Shown here: piece after piece, positions 1 to 6,103 of the stretch
Numbering within the stretch: position 1 is the stretch's first letter
Layout: each line of letters starts with the position of its first letter
Source: Acholeplasmataceae bacterium
Lineage (GTDB): Bacteria > Bacillota > Negativicutes > Acidaminococcales > Acidaminococcaceae
Length of the DNA: 6,795 bases
NCBI GenBank assembly: GCA_012719555.1
Contig: JAAYAE010000260.1
Coordinates: 1 to 6,795, forward strand
Direction: 5' to 3'
Notes under the pieces: model-generated
The model's input: the letters and a program-made list of their open reading frames with translations, nothing else
What the model was told of the DNA's origin: nothing
The model's database searches: none
Program-made: the position numbers and the translations under genes

Positions 1-16
1 AATCAGAGTATATGGA

Positions 17-22
17 TAAAAT
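17..22 (+). promoter_or_regulatory. Probable -10 element of the zur-znuACB promoter
   Basis: TAAAAT matches the sigma-A -10 consensus TATAAT at five of six positions and abuts the palindromic operator. The same hexamer is found at the two other candidate promoters in this window. The matching -35 element, about 17 bases upstream, would fall before base 1, so the promoter cannot be completed here. Transcription would start near base 29, at the centre of the palindrome. Confidence 0.45.
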
Positions 23-36
23 GATAATGATTATCA
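22..36. promoter_or_regulatory. Fur/Zur-family operator (perfect 7-1-7 palindrome)
   Basis: The 15 bases TGATAATGATTATCA form a perfect 7-1-7 inverted repeat centred on G29. This is the architecture of Fur-superfamily operators. As I recall the Bacillus subtilis consensus motifs, it equals the Fur box (TGATAATnATTATCA) rather than the Zur box (TCGTAATnATTACGA). It lies 25 bases upstream of the regulator start and just downstream of a -10-like TAAAAT, so a bound dimer would cover the expected transcription start. The most likely role is metal-dependent autorepression of the whole regulator-transporter operon by the first gene product. The palindrome is seen directly; the binding protein is inferred. 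Confidence 0.85.
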
Positions 37-61
37 AATTAAAAACAAGGAAGCTGAAGAA

Positions 62-484
62 ATGGAAAAGGCATTTTATCGAACTAAACAGGCAGAAAAA
101 ATATTGGCTTATGTACAAAAGATGTCTGGCGAGCATATTACTGCCAAAGATATAGAAAAACATTTTGCCGGCTTAGATGATAATATTGGATTAGCCAAAA
201 TTTATAGGCATTTGGAGCAAATGGCAGATAAAGGGGTAGTAAAAAAATATACAGTAGACAGAAATACTGCTGCTTGTTTTCAATTTTTGCCACCGGATAG
301 AAACTGCTCCGAGCATTTTCATTTAAAATGTGAAAAATGTGGCAAACTTATACACTTTGAATGTGACGAATTTGCTAGTATACAGGAACATTTAGCAAAA
401 AAACATGGGTTTGCGGTAAATTCTTTAAAAACTGTTTTATATGGATTGTGTGATGAATGCAATAAGAAAAATGGGGGAAGATAA
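62..484 (+). CDS. zur: Fur-family metal-responsive repressor, probably zinc-sensing Zur
   Basis: This 140-residue protein has the normal length and layout of the Fur superfamily. An N-terminal winged-helix DNA-binding domain (about 1-75, with the recognition helix around IGLAKIYRHLEQM) is followed by a dimerisation and metal-binding domain. Two CxxC pairs, C90/C93 and C130/C133, form the usual structural zinc site. The sensory region has the H85-x-H87 motif, plus C82, H98, C101 and H115 nearby. By eye alignment to E. coli Fur, the histidine of its NHSLYLYG segment is a leucine here, and cysteines are enriched near the sensor site; both lean towards Zur rather than Fur. The start is ATG 62, with AAGGAAG eight bases upstream. 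It is the first gene of a znuACB-type operon with only one base before znuA, so it very likely regulates metal import and itself. Fur family is certain; Zur versus Fur or Mur is inferred from context. Confidence 0.88.
   Translation: MEKAFYRTKQAEKILAYVQKMSGEHITAKDIEKHFAGLDDNIGLAKIYRHLEQMADKGVVKKYTVDRNTAACFQFLPPDRNCSEHFHLKCEKCGKLIHFECDEFASIQEHLAKKHGFAVNSLKTVLYGLCDECNKKNGGR
473..480 (+). promoter_or_regulatory. Ribosome binding site that sets the znuA start
   Basis: GGGGGAAG lies inside the last codons of the regulator gene, five bases before ATG 486. It favours this start over the in-frame ATG at 441, which would put 15 extra hydrophilic residues before an otherwise textbook lipoprotein signal peptide. 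Confidence 0.75.
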
Positions 485-485
485 A

Positions 486-1427
486 ATGAAACGTTTGTTT
501 TTAGTGTTAGCCTTGGTTATGTCAGTCGGCTTGGCCGGTTGTGGCAATAAAGTTGCAATAGATAAGAATAAATTGCAAGTCGTGACAACAGTTTTTGCCA
601 CTTATGATTTTGCTAGGCAAGTTGGTGGAGATAAGGTGCAGGCTACAATGTTGGTTCCTCCAGGAGCGGAAATGCATGCTTATGAGCCGACACCACAGGA
701 TATTAAAAAGATTAAAGACAGCCAAGTATTTGTATATGTAGGTGGTGAATCTGATGAATGGGTAAAGAAAATTTTATCGTCGGTTGATAGCAAAAACTTA
801 AAAGTTATTAGATTATTAGATACAGTAAAACCGGTGGAAGAAGTTATAAAACCAGGAATGACAGAGGAGAAGAAAGACACAGCAGAACTAGGAGAAAAAG
901 AGTATGATGAACATGTGTGGACAAGCCCGGAAAATGCTATGAAAATAAGTGCAAAATTAGCAGAGGTTTTTTCTACCGTTGATAGTGCCAACAAATCCAT
1001 ATATGAGAAAAATTATTTAGCTTATGCAGCTAAGCTCACTGCTCTTGATAAGAAATTCAAAGATATCGTTGCTCATGGTAACCGTAAGGTGGTAGTTTTT
1101 GGTGACCGGTTTCCTCTGCGTTATTTTGTAGATGCTTACGGTTTTGATTATTTCGCTGCTTTTCCTGGATGTGCTCGCGATACTGAACCAAGTGCGTCTA
1201 CTGTAGCTTTCCTTATTGATAAAGTGAATGCCGAAAAAATACCGGTAGTTTTTCATATTGAATTATCTAATGAAAAGATTGCCAAGGCTATTGCGTCTGC
1301 TACCGGAGCAAAGGTTTTACAGTTTAATACGTGCCATAATGTGCCAAAAGACCAGTTCGAAAAGGGCGTTACTTATATGAGCTTGATGGAAGAAAACGCT
1401 AAAGCCTTAAAGGAGGCTCTACAATAG
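486..1427 (+). CDS. znuA: Metal (zinc) ABC transporter substrate-binding lipoprotein
   Basis: This 313-residue cluster A-I solute-binding protein captures the metal ion outside the membrane and hands it to ZnuB. A lipoprotein signal peptide ends in the lipobox LAGC, with lipidated Cys19. The mature protein shows the family landmarks: VVTTVFATYDFARQV at the first strand, VPPGAEMHAYEPTP with ligand His64, and EHVWTSPENA with ligand His143. The C-lobe runs from FGDRFPLRYF to the end. The histidine usual in the HxAFxYF motif is Arg208 here. Candidate replacement ligands in the C-lobe are Cys229, His257, Cys283 and His284. There is no His-rich loop; the region before His143 is a short acidic stretch (about 125-142). 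From memory, many clostridial homologues share this GDRFPxRYF form, so it looks like a subfamily rather than damage. It starts one base after the zur stop and lies one base before znuC. The family is sure; zinc over manganese or iron is inferred. Confidence 0.92.
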   Translation: MKRLFLVLALVMSVGLAGCGNKVAIDKNKLQVVTTVFATYDFARQVGGDKVQATMLVPPGAEMHAYEPTPQDIKKIKDSQVFVYVGGESDEWVKKILSSVDSKNLKVIRLLDTVKPVEEVIKPGMTEEKKDTAELGEKEYDEHVWTSPENAMKISAKLAEVFSTVDSANKSIYEKNYLAYAAKLTALDKKFKDIVAHGNRKVVVFGDRFPLRYFVDAYGFDYFAAFPGCARDTEPSASTVAFLIDKVNAEKIPVVFHIELSNEKIAKAIASATGAKVLQFNTCHNVPKDQFEKGVTYMSLMEENAKALKEALQ

Positions 1428-1428
1428 T

Positions 1429-2151
1429 ATGAGTTTAATTAGTTGCAATGACGTTACTTTCGCTTATGAAGGCAAAAATGTAATCACAGGTTTAAATTTC
1501 AACGTGGAAAAAGGAGACTACCTTTGTATCGTAGGAGAGAACGGTTCCGGTAAAAGCACGCTAATTAAGGGAATATTGCAGCTAAAAGCAGCCACTAACG
1601 GGTCTTTGACATTAGGAGATGGGTTGCAATTAAATGAAATTGGCTATTTGCCACAACAGACTAATGTGCAAAAAGATTTTCCTGCAAGTGTGTGGGAAGT
1701 CGTACTGTCTGGCTGTTTGAACGCATTGGGATATAAACCGTTTTTTGGCAGTAAGGAAATAAATCGTGCGAAGGAGCAGATGAAAACATTGCATATTAGT
1801 AATTTGCGTGATTGTTGCTACCGCGATCTTTCCGGTGGGCAGCAGCAAAGAGTGCTTTTGGCCAGAGCTTTATGCGCAAGCCATAAACTTTTAGTATTGG
1901 ACGAGCCGGTAACTGGGTTAGACCCGGTAGTAACAATGGAGTTTTATCATTTGCTCAAGGAAATAAACCGTGCCCAAAGGGTAAGTATTATTATGGTAAC
2001 ACACGATATCAAAGAAGCAGTTAGTCAGGCTGACCATATTTTACATTTACATAATAAGCAATTATATTTTGGGTCGATTCAAGGCTATATGGATACGGCT
2101 TTAGGCAAATTTTTCTCCGGAGGTGGACAGGATGGCTGCAATCTTCGTTGA
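1429..2151 (+). CDS. znuC: Metal (zinc) ABC transporter ATP-binding protein
   Basis: This 240-residue ABC ATPase powers metal import through ZnuB. All nucleotide-binding motifs are intact: Walker A GENGSGKST (36-44), Q-loop within YLPQQ (73-77), signature LSGGQQQR (134-141), Walker B LLVLDEP (154-160) with the catalytic Glu159, D-loop GLDP and switch His192 in VTHD. The length is typical for the ZnuC/MntB/AdcC group. AGGAGG (1411-1416) precedes ATG 1429 with 12 bases between, slightly long but in range. One base separates it from the znuA stop. Its last 20 bases overlap znuB, implying coupled synthesis of the ATPase and its membrane partner. The C-terminal tail (about 228-240, FFSGGGQDGCNLR) looks dictated partly by the znuB ribosome binding site embedded in it. 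Confidence 0.96.
   Translation: MSLISCNDVTFAYEGKNVITGLNFNVEKGDYLCIVGENGSGKSTLIKGILQLKAATNGSLTLGDGLQLNEIGYLPQQTNVQKDFPASVWEVVLSGCLNALGYKPFFGSKEINRAKEQMKTLHISNLRDCCYRDLSGGQQQRVLLARALCASHKLLVLDEPVTGLDPVVTMEFYHLLKEINRAQRVSIIMVTHDIKEAVSQADHILHLHNKQLYFGSIQGYMDTALGKFFSGGGQDGCNLR
2117..2126 (+). promoter_or_regulatory. Ribosome binding site that sets the znuB start
   Basis: CGGAGGTGGA is a strong anti-16S match lying inside the end of znuC. It is five bases from ATG 2132, measured from the end of the purine run. The alternative in-frame GTG at 2123 lies within this site and has no ribosome binding site of its own, so ATG 2132 is preferred. Confidence 0.7.
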
Positions 2152-2959
2152 AATGTTTTCTTATGATTTTATTTTACGAGCGTTAATAGTAGGCGTCCTA
2201 GTTTCCTTATGCTCTGCGTTATTGGGAGTAAGTTTAGTTTTAAAACGTTATTCTATGATTGGTGACGGGCTATCACATGTAGGTTTTAGTGCGTTGGCTT
2301 TTGCCATGGTGCTTAATATTGCACCATTATATGTTGCGATTCCGGTAGTAGTAACAGCGGCATTTTTGCTTTTGCGTCTTAGTGAAAACAGTAAGATTCG
2401 TGGGGATGCGGCTATTGCTATGATATCTAGTGGTGCATTGGCACTAGGGGTATTTGCGATTTCAGTTACTAAAGGTATGAATGTAGATATGAGCAGCTAT
2501 ATGTTCGGTAGTATTTTGGCCATGGATAATAGTGATGTAGTTCTTAGTATTTGTTTATCAATTATAGTGCTGTGTCTGTTTGTAGTTTTTTACAATAGAA
2601 TTTTTGCAGTAACTTTTGATGAGAATTTTGCTAGAGCAACCGGGATTAATGCCGAGGTATATAATGCACTCATAGCATTTTTGTCAGCAGTAACGATTGT
2701 TTTGGGTATGCGGATGATGGGGGCACTTTTAATTTCAAGTTTAATTGTTTTCCCACCACTATCTTCTATGCAGGTATTTAAAACTTTTCGGCAGGTAATT
2801 TTAAGCTCTGCTCTTCTTTCTGTTGCATGCTTTTTTGTGGGGCTGTGTGTATCATATTTGTGGTCCACTCCTACAGGGTCAAGTGTCGTTATGGCCAATA
2901 TTGTGGCTTTCTCGATTTTTTATGTGTTGGGAAAAACACGGGGGAGAAGAAAGCAATAA
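2132..2959 (+). CDS. znuB: Metal (zinc) ABC transporter membrane permease
   Basis: This protein of about 275 residues belongs to the ABC-3 permease family and forms the membrane channel of the importer. Hydrophobic segments recur along its whole length (about 13-36, 50-82, 92-112, 135-157, 177-210, 222-244, 252-267), consistent with eight or so transmembrane helices. Family hallmarks are visible: KRYSMIGDGLSHVGF (38-52), the cytoplasmic contact with ZnuC; FDENFARATG (162-171); GMRMMGALLISSLIVFP (192-208); and TPTGSSVV (246-253). The C-terminus is short and basic (KTRGRRKQ), as expected for a cytoplasmic tail. It overlaps the end of znuC by 20 bases and ends the metal operon. No hairpin terminator follows it. 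The family is certain; metal preference is inferred from the zur and znuA context. Confidence 0.94.
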   Translation: MAAIFVEMFSYDFILRALIVGVLVSLCSALLGVSLVLKRYSMIGDGLSHVGFSALAFAMVLNIAPLYVAIPVVVTAAFLLLRLSENSKIRGDAAIAMISSGALALGVFAISVTKGMNVDMSSYMFGSILAMDNSDVVLSICLSIIVLCLFVVFYNRIFAVTFDENFARATGINAEVYNALIAFLSAVTIVLGMRMMGALLISSLIVFPPLSSMQVFKTFRQVILSSALLSVACFFVGLCVSYLWSTPTGSSVVMANIVAFSIFYVLGKTRGRRKQ

Positions 2960-2980
2960 CAATTATGTCACAATTATATG
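2959..2980. repeat. Imperfect tandem direct repeat (11-bp unit, two copies)
   Basis: Two adjacent 11-base units, ACAATTATGTC and ACAATTATATG, share their first eight bases and the repeat step is about one helical turn. They fill the place where the -35 region of the candidate acpS promoter would be. They could be a regulator contact site or chance in AT-rich DNA. No known operator is recognised. Confidence 0.4.
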
Positions 2981-2987
2981 TTAAAAT
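2979..2987 (+). promoter_or_regulatory. Possible extended -10 promoter for acpS-nnr
   Basis: TGTTAAAAT is an extended -10 (TGn followed by TAAAAT, five of six to consensus) in the 78-base gap between znuB and acpS. It would start transcription near 2994, leaving a leader of about 44 bases. No good -35 hexamer lies 16-18 bases upstream (ACAATT at 2959), so strength would depend on the extended -10 or an activator. The pair may also be served by read-through from the metal operon, as no terminator is visible. Confidence 0.4.
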
Positions 2988-3037
2988 AGAAACTGTACAA
3001 TAAAAAACGGTAAAAATTGGCGAAGGGAGAAGGCCAT

Positions 3038-3415
3038 ATGATTATAGGTATTGGTTGCGATATAATTGAAGTCAGCAGGATAGAAAAAGCACTTGGTAAG
3101 CAGAAATTTACAGAAAAAGTTTTTACTGAGCGGGAAATAAAGTATTGCTTTGCACGTGGAGTGCATCAAAGTCAGAGTTATGCTGCTCGTTATGCTGCTA
3201 AAGAAGCTGTAGCTAAGGCACTTGGCTCCGGATTTCGTGGTGGCAGTTTACAAGAAATAGAAGTCATAAATAACAGCATGGGCAAACCCGAGATAAAATT
3301 AAGTGGTAAATTTCAAACTTTGGCTAAAGAAAAAGGGTGCACAAATATTCACTTGTCACTAAGTCATGTTAAGGAAATGGCCATGGCGCAAGTTGTATTG
3401 GAGGGTAAGCTATGA
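3038..3415 (+). CDS. acpS: Holo-[acyl carrier protein] synthase
   Basis: This 125-residue protein is the normal size for AcpS, the cytoplasmic trimeric phosphopantetheinyl transferase. It moves 4'-phosphopantetheine from coenzyme A to the serine of acyl carrier protein, enabling fatty-acid synthesis. It has the N-terminal IGIGCDIIEVSRI block with the magnesium ligand Asp8, and the family signature ARYAAKEAVAKALG (about 50-63) with Glu56 and Lys60. The C-terminal HLSLSH (105-110) is also typical. ATG 3038 follows AGGGAGAAGG at good distance; an in-frame TTG at 3017 is rejected because it lies upstream of this site. The stop overlaps the next start as ATGA, a common arrangement with the NAD(P)H-hydrate repair gene in Firmicutes. 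Confidence 0.97.
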   Translation: MIIGIGCDIIEVSRIEKALGKQKFTEKVFTEREIKYCFARGVHQSQSYAARYAAKEAVAKALGSGFRGGSLQEIEVINNSMGKPEIKLSGKFQTLAKEKGCTNIHLSLSHVKEMAMAQVVLEGKL

Positions 3416-4962
3416 AGTTACTATTGAAGGAAGCAATTCGTAAAGTAGACGCTAAAGCCATAAAAGCAGTGGGGTTAACGGAACTTGTACTCATGGAAAA
3501 CGCTGGACGAGCGGTTGCTGATGCTGCTGATGTTGCCTTAGAAGGCGCTGGAGAAAAGCAGATAGTAATTTTTGTGGGCAAGGGCAATAATGGTGGTGAT
3601 GGCCTTGTAGCGGCTAGATTACTGGAAAATTTGGGTGCCTTTGTTTATGTTATTATGTTAAATAATGCAAAAGAGTTTGTTGGGAGTGCGGCCCAAGAGC
3701 TAAAAATATTAAAAAGTTGTAATGCAGAAGTTTTTGCCTGGACGTCTTCTGAAAAAAATAAGAGCAAGATTTTTTCCTTATGTGCAGGAGCAGATCTTTT
3801 TATAGATGCAATGCTAGGTATTGGATTTAAAGGGGAGCTAACAGGCAATTATCTAAAGGCTGTCGAGCTTATGGAACAGTTACCCGTCCCGGTTATTGCA
3901 ATAGATATTCCCAGTGGCGTAGAAGCGAATACCGGGCATGTTTCATCAAGGGCGGTACATGCTCAGATAACAGTCACTATGTTAGCACCAAAACCCGGGC
4001 TATATTTATATCCCGGTGCAGCTTACAGTGGTAATGTTATTGTGGCAAATATTGGCTTGCCTGCAAGCCTTTTGAAAGGGACTAATAGCAAACAATATTT
4101 ATTGGACGAGGAAATGATTATTGGGTTGTTGCCGGTGCGTGCGGCCAATTCCCATAAAGGAATGAATGGGCGTATTAGTGTACTAGCAGGCTCTTCAGGT
4201 TTTACCGGGGCGGCTGCTTTATGCAGCGAAGCAGTAGTGCGAGGCGGCGGAGGTTTAGTAAATTTACTGACACCACAAAGCCAGCAAGGCATTTTAGCTA
4301 CAAAGCTAACGGAAGTTATGGTAAAAGGTATCAATTCGGAAGAAGACGGTGCCTTGAACGAGGGGGCACTTTCGCAAGTGCAAGCAGAACTTACCAAAGC
4401 GGATGTTTTAGCTATAGGTCCTGGGCTTGGACAAAACAAAAAAACACAGGATTTTGTTCGTGCTCTTATAAAAAAATTACTAATACCGACAGTTTTAGAT
4501 GCAGACGCCTTAAATGCCCTAGCAGGATATACAGGGATTTTAAATAACGTACCTGCTAAAATAGTTACTCCCCATCCGGGTGAAATGGCTAGGTTAACAG
4601 GACTTAAACAAGAAGAAATATTAGCTAATCCTATTAAAGTAGCGGTGGACTATGCAAAAAAATGGCAGGCAGTAGTAGTGCTTAAATGTACTCCAACAGT
4701 GGTTGCCTTACCAAATGGTAAAGTTTTTATCAATAGTACCGGCAATGCTGGAATGGCTACAGGCGGTTCAGGCGACGTGCTAACGGGAACTATTGCAGCA
4801 TTGTTAGGACAGGGACTTTCTGTAGGTGATGCAGCTATTTGTGGTGTTTATATTCATGGGTTAGCAGGGGATATAGCCGCGGAAAATGGTATCGTAGGAA
4901 TGAAGGCAAGCGATATAACAACTTATTTACCACGAGCACTGCAAAGTCTTTTGCTTTATTAA
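3412..4962 (+). CDS. nnr: Bifunctional NAD(P)H-hydrate epimerase / ADP-dependent (S)-NAD(P)H-hydrate dehydratase
   Basis: This 516-residue protein repairs damaged NADH and NADPH. The N-terminal YjeF domain (about 1-215) epimerises the R and S hydrates; the C-terminal ribokinase-like domain (about 230-510) dehydrates the S form using ADP. N-domain motifs are MENAGRAVA (28-36), GKGNNGGDG (56-64), DAMLGIGFKG (132-141) and AIDIPSGV (163-170). C-domain motifs are LAGSSGFTGAA (258-268), GPGLG (336-340), DADALN (363-368), TPHPGE (386-391) and the nucleotide/catalytic loop NAGMATGGSGDVLTG (445-459) with Asp455. The LKG motif usual before the TV strand reads LKC here (Cys426), a small departure. The start overlaps the acpS stop, with GGAGGG six bases upstream. 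No terminator follows; the next gene has its own promoter overlapping the short gap. Confidence 0.96.
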   Translation: MKLLLKEAIRKVDAKAIKAVGLTELVLMENAGRAVADAADVALEGAGEKQIVIFVGKGNNGGDGLVAARLLENLGAFVYVIMLNNAKEFVGSAAQELKILKSCNAEVFAWTSSEKNKSKIFSLCAGADLFIDAMLGIGFKGELTGNYLKAVELMEQLPVPVIAIDIPSGVEANTGHVSSRAVHAQITVTMLAPKPGLYLYPGAAYSGNVIVANIGLPASLLKGTNSKQYLLDEEMIIGLLPVRAANSHKGMNGRISVLAGSSGFTGAAALCSEAVVRGGGGLVNLLTPQSQQGILATKLTEVMVKGINSEEDGALNEGALSQVQAELTKADVLAIGPGLGQNKKTQDFVRALIKKLLIPTVLDADALNALAGYTGILNNVPAKIVTPHPGEMARLTGLKQEEILANPIKVAVDYAKKWQAVVVLKCTPTVVALPNGKVFINSTGNAGMATGGSGDVLTGTIAALLGQGLSVGDAAICGVYIHGLAGDIAAENGIVGMKASDITTYLPRALQSLLLY

Positions 4963-4977
4963 AACTATGGGTAATGG

Positions 4978-5006
4978 TTTACAAGGGGTTTTGTAGGTGT
5001 TAAAAT
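4978..5006 (+). promoter_or_regulatory. Sigma-A-type promoter for the amidase-GerMN pair
   Basis: TTTACA (4978-4983, five of six to TTGACA), a 17-base spacer and TAAAAT (5001-5006, five of six to TATAAT) with an extended -10 TG at 4998-4999 make this the best promoter in the window. It starts 15 bases after the nnr stop. Transcription would begin near 5013, giving a leader of about 20 bases that contains the GAGGTG ribosome binding site for TTG 5033. Confidence 0.7.
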
Positions 5007-5018
5007 GTCAAGGGAAAA

Positions 5019-5024
5019 GAGGTG
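5019..5024 (+). promoter_or_regulatory. Ribosome binding site that sets the amidase TTG start
   Basis: GAGGTG is a strong Shine-Dalgarno match, eight bases before TTG 5033. The rival in-frame GTG at 4997 has only AAGGGG upstream and would lie before the predicted transcription start at about 5013. TTG 5033 is therefore preferred. Confidence 0.6.
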
Positions 5025-5032
5025 GGTTGACT

Positions 5033-6103
5033 TTGTTAAAGCGTATAATGATTTTATGTTTAGTAATAATGTCTATTATGGGAGTTGGTTGCGTAAATGC
5101 GGCAACACCTCAAATAACGGCTATTAATTGGAGCGTTAATAGAGAAAACAACCTGCGCGTAGTTTTAGATTGTACTCAGTTGACTAATGCTAAAGCTGAA
5201 TTAACAGATACGTCATTAACTATTATAGTAAATGGCAAATTAAGACCAACTATTGGCAGAAGATATTCTTTTGCCGGTTCAACTGTTAAGAGCATGAATG
5301 TATCAGCTCAAGGTGACAAAACTATCTTAATTCTACCACTGAAAAGACCGCTAAAAAGTAGCGAGTACAAGTTATTCCTGTTAAGGAATAATCCTGGGGC
5401 TAAGCGTCCTGATCGGGTAGTACTTGATATAGTCAATGGTGATAGAACTGTAGGCGAGCAGAAAAGTGGTGGAATAGCTAATTGTATTATACCCACATAT
5501 TCTGTTGCAGGCGGTATCCGTGGTAAACACATTACGCTGGATCCAGGACATGGTGGTAGTGATCCAGGTGCTCACGGTTCGGTGACCGGTGTGGAGGAGA
5601 AAAGTATTACATTGCCTGTTGCCAAAAAGCTAAAGGATATTTTGGAAAGCAAAGGTGTTATTGTGGCAATGACTCGTACTACAGATGTAGATGTTTGGGG
5701 GTCAGATGCAACTGATGTTCAGGAATTGCAGGCGAGGGTAGATGTGGCTGAAAAAAACAAAGCAGACTTGTTTATAAGTGTGCATTGTAACGCAAATACT
5801 AATAAAAACATTGGTGGATTTTCTACATACTATAATCCAAAAACCCCATACGATGAAAAAATCGCAGAGTTTATACAAAACAGATTGTTAAAGACGGCTA
5901 ATCTGCGAGATTTAGGAACTCGCTCTGCTAATTTATATGTTAATAAACATAGCAGTATGCCCAGTACCTTGGTAGAATTGCTTTTCCTTAGTAATGCCCG
6001 TGAGGAAAAACTTTTGCGTAGCAATTGGTTCCAAAATAAAATGGCACAAGCGATTGCAGACGGTATTGAGGATTTTTATAAACAGAATGGGGGTGTCAGC
6101 TAA
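5033..6103 (+). CDS. Exported N-acetylmuramoyl-L-alanine amidase (AMIN + Amidase_3)
   Basis: This 356-residue (TTG start) peptidoglycan hydrolase cuts the bond between N-acetylmuramic acid and the L-alanine of the stem peptide, typically for daughter-cell separation or wall turnover. A signal peptide (MLKRIMILCLVIMSIMGVGC, then VNA) likely ends at VNA|A around residue 23. Cys20 lacks a proper lipobox, so a soluble exported protein is favoured. An AMIN domain (about 27-135, beta-rich, ending RPDRVVLDIVN) should target it to the wall or division site. The catalytic domain (about 165-352) keeps the zinc ligands His173 (DPGHGG), Glu189 (EEK) and His251 (SVHCNA), and the catalytic Glu315 in LVELLFLSN. 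The last motif is usually VExGFLSN; here the glycine is Leu317. The layout is that of AmiC-type enzymes of diderm bacteria. It overlaps the GerMN lipoprotein gene by one base (TAATG). Confidence 0.93.
   Translation: MLKRIMILCLVIMSIMGVGCVNAATPQITAINWSVNRENNLRVVLDCTQLTNAKAELTDTSLTIIVNGKLRPTIGRRYSFAGSTVKSMNVSAQGDKTILILPLKRPLKSSEYKLFLLRNNPGAKRPDRVVLDIVNGDRTVGEQKSGGIANCIIPTYSVAGGIRGKHITLDPGHGGSDPGAHGSVTGVEEKSITLPVAKKLKDILESKGVIVAMTRTTDVDVWGSDATDVQELQARVDVAEKNKADLFISVHCNANTNKNIGGFSTYYNPKTPYDEKIAEFIQNRLLKTANLRDLGTRSANLYVNKHSSMPSTLVELLFLSNAREEKLLRSNWFQNKMAQAIADGIEDFYKQNGGVS

Noticed and set aside
441..485. In-frame ATG at 441 as the znuA start
   Set aside because: It overlaps the regulator gene by 44 bases, lacks a good ribosome binding site, and would spoil a typical lipoprotein signal peptide that begins at ATG 486.
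680..1000. 106-codon - strand frame within znuA
   Set aside because: It is a shadow of a clear lipoprotein gene, with no supporting start signal or domain.
3017..3037. TTG at 3017 as the acpS start
   Set aside because: The strong purine-rich ribosome binding site lies downstream of it, and AcpS proteins begin with the MIIGIGxD block at ATG 3038.
4023..4439. 138-codon open frame on the - strand within nnr
   Set aside because: It is fully inside a conserved, motif-complete gene, has biased composition with many Ser/Pro/Thr, and shows no recognisable domain; a shadow frame.
4221..4547. 108-codon + frame within nnr, as evidence for a frameshift or overlapping gene
   Set aside because: The nnr frame is continuous with all motifs present; the alternative product is rich in Arg/Ser and matches no family.
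4963..4996. Possible hairpin in the nnr-amidase gap (CAAGGGGTTTTG)
   Set aside because: The stem is only three or four pairs with a G-T pair, too weak for a terminator, and the region is better explained as a promoter.
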